From Betaproteobacteria bacterium (GTDB lineage Bacteria > Pseudomonadota > Gammaproteobacteria > Burkholderiales > SG8-39), in contig SCUH01000110.1 in the NCBI GenBank assembly GCA_004298295.1, positions 1 to 6,050 on the forward strand: 6,050 nucleotides of DNA, read 5' to 3'. A program made the translations under genes and the position numbers. Under the pieces are notes generated by a model that did no database searches, was not told the origin of the DNA, and saw nothing but the letters and a program-made list of their open reading frames with translations. Below, in pieces: positions 1 to 5,647 of the stretch (positions are counted from its first letter, which is position 1; each line of letters starts with the position of its first letter).

Positions 1-132
1 CTTCGCCTGGTTCTTGAGCAGCGCGAAGATCAGGTCCTGCTTGCGCATGCGGTTGGCGTTGTCGACGCCGTTGGCGGTCGCCTTTTCCAGCAGTTCGGAG
101 ACGTGAAGGGTCTTGAGTTCTGAGAGTTGCAT
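1..132 (-). CDS. rho: Transcription termination factor Rho, N-terminal fragment
   Basis: Rho is the hexameric RNA-dependent ATPase that terminates transcription. Only the first 44 codons are present; the rest lies beyond the left edge. Reading from the ATG at 132, the protein begins MQLSELKTLHVSELL and contains NRMRKQDLIFALLKNQAK, which lines up closely with the start of E. coli Rho (MNLTELK...ARMRKQDIIFAILKQHAK). This part is the small helical N-terminal subdomain; the RNA-binding and ATPase domains are not in view. The start is set by this family match, since no strong Shine-Dalgarno sequence precedes the ATG. It lies 142 bases downstream of trxA on the same strand, the trxA-rho order known from other proteobacteria, so it may be read partly from the trxA promoter and partly from its own leader. 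Confidence 0.93.
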   Translation of the reverse strand, partial: MQLSELKTLHVSELLEKATANGVDNANRMRKQDLIFALLKNQAK

Positions 133-226
133 GATCAATGGATGGATTGCGGCCTGCCCTGCTGCCGACTTCTCTTGTGGGGAAGTGCGCCTCGCCAGGA
201 AACGACTGCGGGCGCCGGATGTTGCC

Positions 227-251
227 GCCGCGCGGAGGGTTTCCGCGCGGC
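227..251 (-). repeat. Perfect 10-bp hairpin in the trxA-rho intergenic leader
   Basis: The arms at 227-236 (gccgcgcgga) and 242-251 (tccgcgcggc) are exact reverse complements around a 5-base loop, giving a very GC-rich hairpin 23 bases after the trxA stop codon. On the transcribed minus strand the downstream side reads GGCGGCAACATCC, with no run of T, so it is not a textbook intrinsic terminator. It could protect the 3' end of trxA mRNA, reduce readthrough into rho, or form part of a rho leader. In E. coli rho is controlled by attenuation in its leader; a similar role here is inference only. The rest of the 133-274 gap shows no further gene. Confidence 0.6.
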
Positions 252-274
252 TTCTGGATCAGAGACTAAAGCCT

Positions 275-604
275 CTAGATATTGCTGTCAAGAAAGGCGG
301 TGAGCTGGGACTTGGACAGCGCGCCGACGCGCGTGTCCTCGACATTGCCGTTGCGGAACAGCATCAGGGTCGGGATGCCGCGGATGCCGAAGCGCGCCGG
401 CACCTGGCGGTTTTCGTCGACGTTGATCTTGGCCACCTTGAGGCGGCCGCCGTATTCCCTGGCGACCTCGTCCAGGATCGGCGCGATCTGCTTGCAGGGG
501 CCGCACCATTCGGCCCAGTAATCGACCAGCACCGGGACTTCGGACTGCAGCACTTGCGGCTCGAAATTCTCGTCGGTGAGGTGCTCAATCTGTGAACTGC
601 TCAT
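275..604 (-). CDS. trxA: Thioredoxin 1
   Basis: This is a cytoplasmic thioredoxin of 109 residues, the same length as E. coli TrxA. It reduces protein disulfides such as those of ribonucleotide reductase and is itself reduced by thioredoxin reductase. The active site WCGPC is at residues 33-37, the buried Asp of VDYWAEW is residue 28, and the cis-proline of GIPTLMLF is residue 78. All key residues are intact. The frame stays open upstream to 721, but I chose the ATG at 604 because thioredoxin homology begins at MSSSQIEHLTDENF and GAGGAA (607-612) lies just ahead of it, although the spacing is short. A sigma70-like promoter lies about 35-60 bases upstream. The gene is divergent from fdxA and is followed on the same strand by rho. 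Confidence 0.97.
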   Translation of the reverse strand: MSSSQIEHLTDENFEPQVLQSEVPVLVDYWAEWCGPCKQIAPILDEVAREYGGRLKVAKINVDENRQVPARFGIRGIPTLMLFRNGNVEDTRVGALSKSQLTAFLDSNI

Positions 605-637
605 GGTTCCTCGGGGAAATTGCAGGGGGTAGCCGTC

Positions 638-666
638 ATTATGAGGGCTGCCGCCCCGGATCCCAA
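638..666 (-). promoter_or_regulatory. Sigma70-type promoter for trxA
   Basis: On the minus strand, TTGGGA (661-666; 4 of 6 against TTGACA) and CATAAT (638-643; 5 of 6 against TATAAT) are separated by exactly 17 bases. Transcription would begin near 631, leaving a leader of about 27 bases before the trxA ATG. The position and spacing fit trxA well. The assignment is by consensus reading only. Confidence 0.6.
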
Positions 667-684
667 GGGGCGCGCGCGAACACG

Positions 685-693
685 TGCTAAACT
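685..693 (+). promoter_or_regulatory. Possible extended -10 promoter for fdxA
   Basis: TGCTAAACT contains the extended TG motif one base before TAAACT (688-693), a 4 of 6 match to TATAAT. No convincing -35 lies about 17 bases upstream, which is tolerable for an extended -10 promoter. Initiation near 700 would give a leader of about 20 bases. It sits back to back with the trxA promoter in the same 116-base gap. Only a poor Shine-Dalgarno sequence is seen before fdxA. Confidence 0.35.
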
Positions 694-720
694 GTTGATT
701 CCGAAGACCTTGTTTCCACA

Positions 721-1044
721 ATGACCTACGTCGTCACCGAAGCCTGCATCAAGTGCAAGTACACCGACTGCGTCGATGTCTGCCCCGTGGACTGCTTCCG
801 CGAGGGGCCGAACATGCTGGTCATCGACCCCGATGAATGCATCGACTGCACCCTGTGCGTCCCCGAATGTCCGGTGGAGGCGATTTTCGCCGAGGACGAC
901 GTGCCGGATGCGCAGCGCGAGTTCGTCGACCGCAACCGCGAGCTCGCCAAGCTCTGGAAGCCGATCATCGAACGGAAGCCCGCGCCCGCCGACGCCGACG
1001 AGTGGGCCAAGGTGAAAGACAAGAAACAGCTGCTCGAGCGCTGA
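721..1044 (+). CDS. fdxA: 7Fe ferredoxin carrying [3Fe-4S] and [4Fe-4S] clusters
   Basis: This is a 107-residue soluble ferredoxin that is close throughout its length to Azotobacter vinelandii ferredoxin I (shared blocks include CIKCKYTDC, CPVDCF, DPDECIDC). By that alignment, C9, C17 and C50 hold the [3Fe-4S] cluster and C21, C40, C43 and C46 hold the [4Fe-4S] cluster, while C12 and C25 are the two conserved non-ligand cysteines. The C-terminal extension (WKPIIERKPAPADADEW...LLER) is also typical of the family, so the gene is complete. The ATG at 721 matches the family start exactly, although its ribosome binding site is weak. It is a low-potential electron carrier; the partner is not shown here. 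FdI-type ferredoxins are linked to oxidative-stress responses in some bacteria, but no regulator site is evident. It is divergent from trxA. Confidence 0.96.
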   Translation: MTYVVTEACIKCKYTDCVDVCPVDCFREGPNMLVIDPDECIDCTLCVPECPVEAIFAEDDVPDAQREFVDRNRELAKLWKPIIERKPAPADADEWAKVKDKKQLLER

Positions 1045-1073
1045 GGGGCTTGCGCACCGCAGATTCGTGCCGC

Positions 1074-1102
1074 ACTGCAACGAGCAATGCCTTCGTTGCA
1101 GT
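1074..1102. repeat. Perfect 10-bp inverted repeat downstream of fdxA
   Basis: The arms at 1074-1083 (actgcaacga) and 1093-1102 (tcgttgcagt) are exact reverse complements around a 9-base loop, beginning 30 bases after the fdxA stop. This is the expected place for an fdxA 3'-end hairpin, but the sequence after it (tcgataagctcc) has no T run, so an intrinsic terminator is not supported. It could be a Rho-independent element of weak type, an mRNA-stabilising structure or an operator for the small gene at 1173. The remainder of the 1045-1172 gap contains only a weak promoter-like string (TTGCAC at 1120-1125 and TAATCT at 1142-1147). Confidence 0.5.
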
Positions 1103-1162
1103 TCGATAAGCTCCGGTCATTGCACTTTCACAGGGCGGGTGTAATCTTCATCAGGCCCCTGT

Positions 1163-1167
1163 GGAGG
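1163..1167 (+). promoter_or_regulatory. Ribosome binding site that sets the start of the HicB-like gene
   Basis: GGAGG at 1163-1167 is a full-strength Shine-Dalgarno core 5 bases before the ATG at 1173. An in-frame GTG at 1161 would place this motif inside the coding region and has no ribosome binding site of its own, so the ATG is preferred. Confidence 0.7.
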
Positions 1168-1172
1168 CCGAG

Positions 1173-1427
1173 ATGGAGCAGCCGAGAATTGCATTCACCG
1201 CGGTGTACCTGAGAGCGCAGCACGGCTACATCGGGTTCGTCGAAGAGCTGCCCGGGCTCAATTCCCACGGCCGCACCATCGACGAGGCGCGTGCCAACCT
1301 GCAGCGGCTGGCGGCGGTCGTGTTCGACGAGGAGCGCGCCCACGCCGAAGAGTTGCTTTCCGGCAAGGAAGTGGTGCGCGAGGCGTTCTACCTGCAGCTG
1401 CGCACGCGGGCGGAGCTCGACGCGTAG
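1173..1427 (+). CDS. Orphan HicB-family antitoxin-like protein
   Basis: The predicted protein has 84 residues beginning MEQPRIAFTAVYL. It carries the HicB-type core: a beta strand, then GYIGFVEELPGLNSHGRTIDEARANLQRL (residues about 18-46, in the pattern G-Y-x-x-F-V-E-E-L-P-G...G-x-T-x-x-E-A), then a charged helix and a C-terminal VVREAFYL. HicB proteins neutralise the HicA mRNA interferase through this partial RNase H-like fold. No helix-turn-helix or ribbon-helix-helix domain follows, so self-regulation by DNA binding is not evident. No HicA-like gene (about 60-80 codons, with a conserved His in a double-stranded-RNA-binding fold) is seen on either side: fdxA lies upstream, and cydB converges from 12 bases downstream. 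It is therefore an orphan, perhaps a relic or a protein with another role. The family call is fairly sure; antitoxin activity is not. Confidence 0.75.
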   Translation: MEQPRIAFTAVYLRAQHGYIGFVEELPGLNSHGRTIDEARANLQRLAAVVFDEERAHAEELLSGKEVVREAFYLQLRTRAELDA

Positions 1428-1439
1428 CAACCTTTCGAT

Positions 1440-2414
1440 TCAGTGCTCGTAGCGTTCGGCGCGGACCTTGCCGCGAAACACGCGATAGGCAAATGCGGTG
1501 TAGCCCACCAGCACCGGCAGCACGATCGCCGTGCCGACGAGTACGATCATGAGCGCGGAAGGATGCGCTGCGGCCTGCCAGATCGTCATGCCGCCGAGGA
1601 CGACGTAGGGAAACACGCTGTAGGCGAGCCCGGCGAATGCCAGGGCGAAGATCGCGACCGTGCCGGCGAAGGGCTTGCCGTCCGAGCGATCGAGCGAACG
1701 CCACACCCATAGCCACGCCGCGAGCGTGGCGAGCGGCAGCGCCGACATGTACAGGATCCTCGGCCAGGCGAACCACTTCTCGCGCACCGCTTCGCTGACG
1801 AGCGGCGTGGCGAGGCTCACCAGGGCAACGCCCAGCGCCACCCAGCCCAGCCCCCAGCGCGCCCAGGCGCGGGCCTTGCGCTGCAATTCGCCTTCGGTGC
1901 GCAGCACGAGCCAGGTTGCGCCGAGCAGCACATAGCCCCCGCACAGCGCTGCACCTGCCAGTAGCGCGAACAGGAAGTAGGCCCAGCCCGGCTGGAAGGC
2001 CGTGAGATAGCGCCCGAGCATGAAGCCCTGTGCGAACGAGGCGACGAAGGAGCCGAACCAGAACAGCCAGTTCCACAGTTCGCGATGCCAGCCCTCGGCC
2101 TTGACGCGAAACTCGAACGCCACGCCGCGCAGCATCAGCCCGATGAGCATGCCGGCGACCGGCAGGTAGAGCGCCCCGAGGATCCAGCCGTGCGCCGCAG
2201 GAAACGCCACCAGCAGGATGCCGACGCCGAGCACCAGCCAGGTTTCGTTGGCGTCCCAGAACGGGCCGATCGAGGCGACCATCACGTCCTGCTCCGCGGC
2301 GCTCGCACCCGGCATCAGCATGCCGACGCCGAGATCGTAGCCATCGAGCACCACGTAGGCGAGAATTGCTACCCCCATCAGCAGCGCGAACACGAGCGGC
2401 AGGTCGAGCGTCAT
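1440..2414 (-). CDS. cydB: Cytochrome bd-type quinol oxidase subunit II (CIO type)
   Basis: This 324-residue integral membrane protein is the second subunit of a bd-type terminal oxidase, which oxidises quinol and reduces oxygen to water. It is built of about eight hydrophobic segments. Family marks include DGYDLGVGML (residues 24-33), the GPFWDANETWLVLG block (50-63, with the conserved Trp-Asp pair at 53-54), ATPLVSE in the middle, and a C-terminal FPYVVLGGMTIW followed by YTAFAYRVFRGKV. The GPFWDANETW and FPYVV-type motifs resemble the cyanide-insensitive oxidase subunit CioB more than E. coli CydB. The frame is open far upstream, but the ATG at 2414 overlaps the cydA stop as ATGA, which implies translational coupling. 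It ends 12 bases from the stop of the convergent HicB-like gene, leaving no room for a cydX-type small subunit. cioB would be an equally good symbol. Confidence 0.95.
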   Translation of the reverse strand: MTLDLPLVFALLMGVAILAYVVLDGYDLGVGMLMPGASAAEQDVMVASIGPFWDANETWLVLGVGILLVAFPAAHGWILGALYLPVAGMLIGLMLRGVAFEFRVKAEGWHRELWNWLFWFGSFVASFAQGFMLGRYLTAFQPGWAYFLFALLAGAALCGGYVLLGATWLVLRTEGELQRKARAWARWGLGWVALGVALVSLATPLVSEAVREKWFAWPRILYMSALPLATLAAWLWVWRSLDRSDGKPFAGTVAIFALAFAGLAYSVFPYVVLGGMTIWQAAAHPSALMIVLVGTAIVLPVLVGYTAFAYRVFRGKVRAERYEH

Positions 2415-3724
2415 GCCTTCGCCCCTTCTCCGGCGATGTGCGTGATTACAACCATGTAAGCGAGCAGCATGACGCCGTAGACGAGGACATAGCCGGTGAG
2501 GCTCGCGCCAAGGCTTGCCGCGCGTACGCCACCTGCGGCATCCGCGGTTCGCAGGATTCCGGTGACGAGCCACGGCTGGCGGCCGATCTCGGTGACCAGC
2601 CAGCCGCAGAGCGTCGCGATCCAGCCCGAGAAGGTGAAGCCGGCAAAGCCCCAGAGCAGCGGCCGCGGCAGCACCGCCGCGCGTTTGCGCAGGAAACAAG
2701 CCCCCGTCCACGCCAGCGCGAGCATCAGCATGCCGACGGCCACCATGCCGCGGAAGGCGAAGAAAAGCGGTGCCACCGGCGGGTGATCGGGCGCGAAGCG
2801 ATCCAGTCCCTGCAGCTCCGCCTCGGCGTCGTGACGCAGGACGAGACTGGCAAGCTTCGGCACCTCGATGGCGAAGTCGTTGCGCCGCCGCGCGTCGTCG
2901 GGGATCGCGAACAGCACCAGCGGCACGCCCTTGTGCGTGTGCCAGATCGCTTCGACGGCGGCGATTTTCGCCGGCTGGTGTTCGAGCGTGTTGAGGCCGT
3001 GCAGGTCGCCGGCGGCGATCTGCAGCGGCGCCAGCAAAGCGGCGACGAAGGCGCCGCTGCGCAGCGTCCGCGCGGCGCCGGCGTCCTGCGGTGCGCGCAG
3101 GAGGCGCCACGCCGACAATCCGGCGACGAGGAACGCCGCCGTGAGACCTGAAGCGAGCAGCATGTGCACGAGGCGATACGGGAACGAAGGGTTGAAGATC
3201 ACCTGCAGCCAGTCCTCAGCGATGAGCTGGCCGGCGTCGTAGCCGTGCCCTGCAGGGGTCTGCATCCAGGAATTGAGCGCAAGAATCCAGAACGCCGACA
3301 GCGCGGTGCCTGCCCCGACCATCACCGTGGCGAGCAGGTGCACGCGCGGCGAGACCCGGTCCATGCCGAACAGCATCACGCCGAGAAACGTCGCCTCGAG
3401 GAAGAACGCCGTCAGCACCTCGTAGGCGAGGAGCGGGCCGGCGATATTGCCCACCTTGAGCATGTAGCCGGGCCAATTGGTGCCGAACTGGAACGACATC
3501 GTGACGCCCGAGACCACGCCCATGGCGAAGGTGAGGGCGAAAATGCGCACCCACAGCTTGTAGGTCGCGAGCCACTGCGGGTCGCCGCTGCGCAGGTGGC
3601 GCACGCGGAAGTACACCAGGAACCAGGCGAGCGCGATGTTGATCGCCGGGAACAGGATGTGGAAGGCGATATTCAGCCCGAACTGGGTGCGAGCGAGCAG
3701 CAAGGCTTCGCTGGCTTCGGTCAT
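2411..3724 (-). CDS. cydA: Cytochrome bd-type quinol oxidase subunit I, short Q-loop (CIO type)
   Basis: This 437-residue haem-bearing subunit has its conserved ligands in place by alignment with E. coli CydA. H22 (in NIAFHILFP) corresponds to H19. E102 and E110 (LAYEVLTAFFLEATFLG) correspond to E99 and E107. H187 (RLVHMLLA) and M327 (FRGMVAVG) correspond to the b558 ligands H186 and M393. K253 and E258 in the quinol loop match K252 and E257, and GRQPW is at 381-385. The K253-to-M327 span is 74 residues against about 141 in E. coli, so the long Q-loop insertion is absent, as in CioA. The start at 3724 has GAGG (3731-3734) 6 bases upstream and matches the family N-terminus; the longer open frame running to 4489 is antisense to the deacylase. 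It is first in the operon with cydB. Cyanide resistance is inferred from subtype. Confidence 0.95.
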   Translation of the reverse strand: MTEASEALLLARTQFGLNIAFHILFPAINIALAWFLVYFRVRHLRSGDPQWLATYKLWVRIFALTFAMGVVSGVTMSFQFGTNWPGYMLKVGNIAGPLLAYEVLTAFFLEATFLGVMLFGMDRVSPRVHLLATVMVGAGTALSAFWILALNSWMQTPAGHGYDAGQLIAEDWLQVIFNPSFPYRLVHMLLASGLTAAFLVAGLSAWRLLRAPQDAGAARTLRSGAFVAALLAPLQIAAGDLHGLNTLEHQPAKIAAVEAIWHTHKGVPLVLFAIPDDARRRNDFAIEVPKLASLVLRHDAEAELQGLDRFAPDHPPVAPLFFAFRGMVAVGMLMLALAWTGACFLRKRAAVLPRPLLWGFAGFTFSGWIATLCGWLVTEIGRQPWLVTGILRTADAAGGVRAASLGASLTGYVLVYGVMLLAYMVVITHIAGEGAKA

Positions 3725-3749
3725 CGGCAGCCTCGTCGTCCTGCGTGGC

Positions 3750-3755
3750 ATTATA
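3750..3755 (-). promoter_or_regulatory. Consensus -10 box for the cydAB operon, without a clear -35
   Basis: TATAAT on the minus strand is a perfect -10 hexamer. Transcription from it would begin near 3743 and leave about 19 bases before the cydA ATG, enough for the GAGG ribosome binding site. The positions 16-18 bases upstream are GC-rich (TCCACC, GTCCAC) and do not resemble TTGACA, and there is no extended TG motif. Dependence on an activator is therefore possible. I looked for an FNR/ANR-type TTGAT-N4-ATCAA site in 3756-3845 and did not find one. Confidence 0.5.
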
Positions 3756-3845
3756 GGGAGCCGTGCGCCCGGGGTGGACTGGCGGGGTCGGGTGAGCGCG
3801 CAGACAAGGTTGAAATCGTCGATAACCACAGTCGGAGTGAGGGCC

Positions 3846-5288
3846 ATGCAGTACGAACTTCTCATTCGCAACGCCACCGTGATCGACGGCACCCGCGCGC
3901 CGCGCTTCGAAGCCGACGTCGCCGTCCAGGACGGTCGCATTGCGGCCATCGGCAGTCTCGACAAGGCTCGCGCCGATACCGAAATCGACGCCCCCGGAAA
4001 GATCGTCGCCCCGGGCTTCATCGACGCGCACACGCACGACGACCGCCTGATGCTCTCGGCGCCGGAGATGGCGCCGAAGGTGAGCCAGGGCGTGACCACG
4101 GTGGTGGCGGGAAACTGCGGCATCTCGCTCGCGCCGGCGCCGAACGGCATGCGTTCGCCGGTGCCGGTGCCGCTCGATCTGCTGGATGCCGAAGGCGGCT
4201 GGTTCCGCTTCCGCACCTTCGGCGAGTACGTCGAGGCACTGCGCGCCGCGCCCGCGGCGACGAACTGCGCGCTGCTCGTAGGCCACTCGACGCTTCGCGT
4301 GCAGACGATGGACAAGCTCGAGCGCCCGGCGACCCGCTCCGAAATCGCGCGCATGCGCGATCTCGCCGACGAGGCGCTCGCGGCGGGCGCGATCGGGGTC
4401 TCGACCGGGCTCTGGTACGAGCCCGCCAGCGCCGCGCCGACGCAAGAAGTGATCGAGGTGTGCCGGCCGCTTGCGGCGCGCGAGGGCATCTACTGCACGC
4501 ACATGCGGGACGAAGCTGACCGGGTGATCGATTCGCTCGAGGAGACGTTCCGCATCGGACGCGAGCTGGGCGTGCCGGTGGTGATCTCGCACCACAAGGT
4601 GGCCGGAACGCCCAATCATGGCCGCTCGGCCGAAACGCTGCCGTTGATCGAGGCGCGCATGCGCGAGCAGGCCGTCGGCCTGGACTGCTACCCCTACTGC
4701 GCCTCCTCGACGATCCTGTCGGCGAGCCGCACGGCGGCCGCCTCGAAGGTGCTCGTCACCTGGTCGAAGCCGCACCCGGAATGCGCGGGAATGGAATTGG
4801 ACGCGATCGCCTCCAGGCTGGGAGTCGCCGTAGAGCAGGCGATCGAAACGCTGCTTCCCGCCGGCGCCATCTACTTCGCGATGGACGAGATGGATGTGCG
4901 GCGCATCCTCGCTTTCGCGCCGACGATGATCGGCTCGGACGGCCTGCCGCACGACGCCGCGCCGCACCCGCGGCTGTGGGGAACCTTCCCGCGCGTCCTC
5001 GGACATTACGCGCGGGACCTGAATCTGTTTTCGCTCGAGACGGCAGTCCACAAGATGACCGGGCTCACCGCGAAGACCTTCGGCCTCGCGGATCGCGGCC
5101 TGCTGAAGGCAGGCTACGCCGCCGACCTCGCGATCTTCGACGCCGCCACGGTGGACGAGGCTGCGACCTTCGCGCGGCCGATCGCGGCGGCGAAGGGCAT
5201 CGACACCGTGATCGTCAACGGCGCGATCGCCTGGCGCGACGGCAAATCCACCGGCGCACGCACCGGGAGGGTGCTCGGGCGCAGCTGA
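3846..5288 (+). CDS. N-acyl-D-amino-acid deacylase (D-aminoacylase)
   Basis: This 480-residue cytoplasmic metalloenzyme of the amidohydrolase superfamily hydrolyses N-acyl-D-amino acids to a D-amino acid and a carboxylate. The family's catalytic set is present: HTH in FIDAHTHDD (H62, H64), C91 in AGNCGIS, H219 in CTHMRDE, H249 in ISHHK and D365 in IGSDGLPHD. These match H67, H69, C96, H220, H250 and D366 described for the Alcaligenes D-aminoacylase. The N-terminal part (LLIRNATVIDG...) and the C-terminal AGYAADLAIFDA form the flanking beta-sandwich around a TIM barrel. There is no signal peptide. The start at 3846 has GGAG (3834-3837) 8 bases upstream; the open frame extends to 3636 but overlaps cydA and lacks homology. 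It is divergent from cydA and transcribed alone. Acyl and amino-acid preference cannot be read from sequence; a role in D-amino-acid salvage is inference. Confidence 0.92.
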   Translation: MQYELLIRNATVIDGTRAPRFEADVAVQDGRIAAIGSLDKARADTEIDAPGKIVAPGFIDAHTHDDRLMLSAPEMAPKVSQGVTTVVAGNCGISLAPAPNGMRSPVPVPLDLLDAEGGWFRFRTFGEYVEALRAAPAATNCALLVGHSTLRVQTMDKLERPATRSEIARMRDLADEALAAGAIGVSTGLWYEPASAAPTQEVIEVCRPLAAREGIYCTHMRDEADRVIDSLEETFRIGRELGVPVVISHHKVAGTPNHGRSAETLPLIEARMREQAVGLDCYPYCASSTILSASRTAAASKVLVTWSKPHPECAGMELDAIASRLGVAVEQAIETLLPAGAIYFAMDEMDVRRILAFAPTMIGSDGLPHDAAPHPRLWGTFPRVLGHYARDLNLFSLETAVHKMTGLTAKTFGLADRGLLKAGYAADLAIFDAATVDEAATFARPIAAAKGIDTVIVNGAIAWRDGKSTGARTGRVLGRS

Positions 5289-5335
5289 ACGTACCGACCC
5301 GCGGCTGACGAAAGCCCGAGCGTGGCCGCGTGCGG

Positions 5336-5644
5336 CTAGGCGAGCCCTGCCCGCCGCAGCCGCGAGCGCAACTCGTCCATCTCCTCGAGCAGGTCGGCGA
5401 CCAGCGCCGCGAGCTCGGGCACGGCGTCGAAATCGCGTTCGATCTCGCGCATGCGCCGAGCACGCGAAAGCGCCACGCCGCTGAAGCGCCATTCGGCGGC
5501 CGCGGCGCCCGAAACGGGGAACAGGCCTTCCTCGATGCGGCGCATGACCCATTCCCGCTCCAGCGCGCAGGCCGCGCAAAGCTCTTCCAGCGTGAAGCAG
5601 GCGCCTTCCTCGATTCGTCCGATGAGGATGTCGTCGTCGCTCAT
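5336..5644 (-). CDS. cbpM: Chaperone modulator CbpM
   Basis: This 102-residue protein matches the CbpM family in length and pattern. It starts with a MerR-like winged helix segment (FTLEELCAACALEREWVMRRIEEGLFPV, residues about 17-44), followed by EWRFSGVALSRARRMREIERDF (about 51-72) and a C-terminal helix rich in Leu, Glu and Arg (LVADLLEEMDELRSRLRR) that may coil. CbpM binds the J domain of the co-chaperone CbpA and inhibits its DnaK co-chaperone and DNA-binding activities. It follows cbpA on the same strand after 3 bases, the usual cbpA-cbpM order. Its ribosome binding site GGAGG (5653-5657, 8 bases from the ATG) lies within the last codons of cbpA, so the two are probably coexpressed. It converges on the deacylase gene across 47 bases that contain no clear terminator. 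Confidence 0.9.
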   Translation of the reverse strand: MSDDDILIGRIEEGACFTLEELCAACALEREWVMRRIEEGLFPVSGAAAAEWRFSGVALSRARRMREIERDFDAVPELAALVADLLEEMDELRSRLRRAGLA

Positions 5645-5647
5645 GGT

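Noticed and set aside
113..595. A 160-codon plus-strand open frame over rho and trxA
   Set aside because: It is antisense to trxA, which has a complete active site and the correct length.
601..610. The shared string tcatggttc at the starts of trxA and cbpM (601 and 5641)
   Set aside because: It is nine bases spanning two start codons that both encode Met-Ser. The flanks differ, so this is coincidence rather than a repeat.
1128..1430. A minus-strand open frame after cydB that could have been a small oxidase subunit
   Set aside because: Its translation is charged and His/Arg-rich with no membrane helix, and it is exactly antisense to the well-supported HicB-like gene.
2415..3110. An upstream in-frame extension of cydB
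   Set aside because: It lies within cydA in another frame and is non-homologous. The ATGA overlap at 2411-2414 gives the natural start.
3725..4489. An upstream in-frame extension of cydA by about 255 codons
   Set aside because: The extension is antisense to the deacylase, has no homology and lies upstream of the TATAAT box. The ATG at 3724 has a ribosome binding site and matches the family N-terminus.
3164..4519. A 451-codon plus-strand open frame antisense to cydA and overlapping the deacylase
   Set aside because: The translation is Arg-, His- and Glu-rich low-complexity text without recognisable domains; both overlapping genes have intact catalytic motifs.
5289..5335. A possible bidirectional terminator between the deacylase and cbpM
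   Set aside because: Only short imperfect GC stems (such as gccgc/gcggc) are present, and there is no T run on either strand.
3216..5579. A 787-codon open frame on the minus strand across cydA and the deacylase
   Set aside because: It is antisense to the deacylase and out of frame with cydA. Its translation is Arg/Ala/Gly-rich with no family motif, which is typical of a shadow frame in GC-rich coding DNA.
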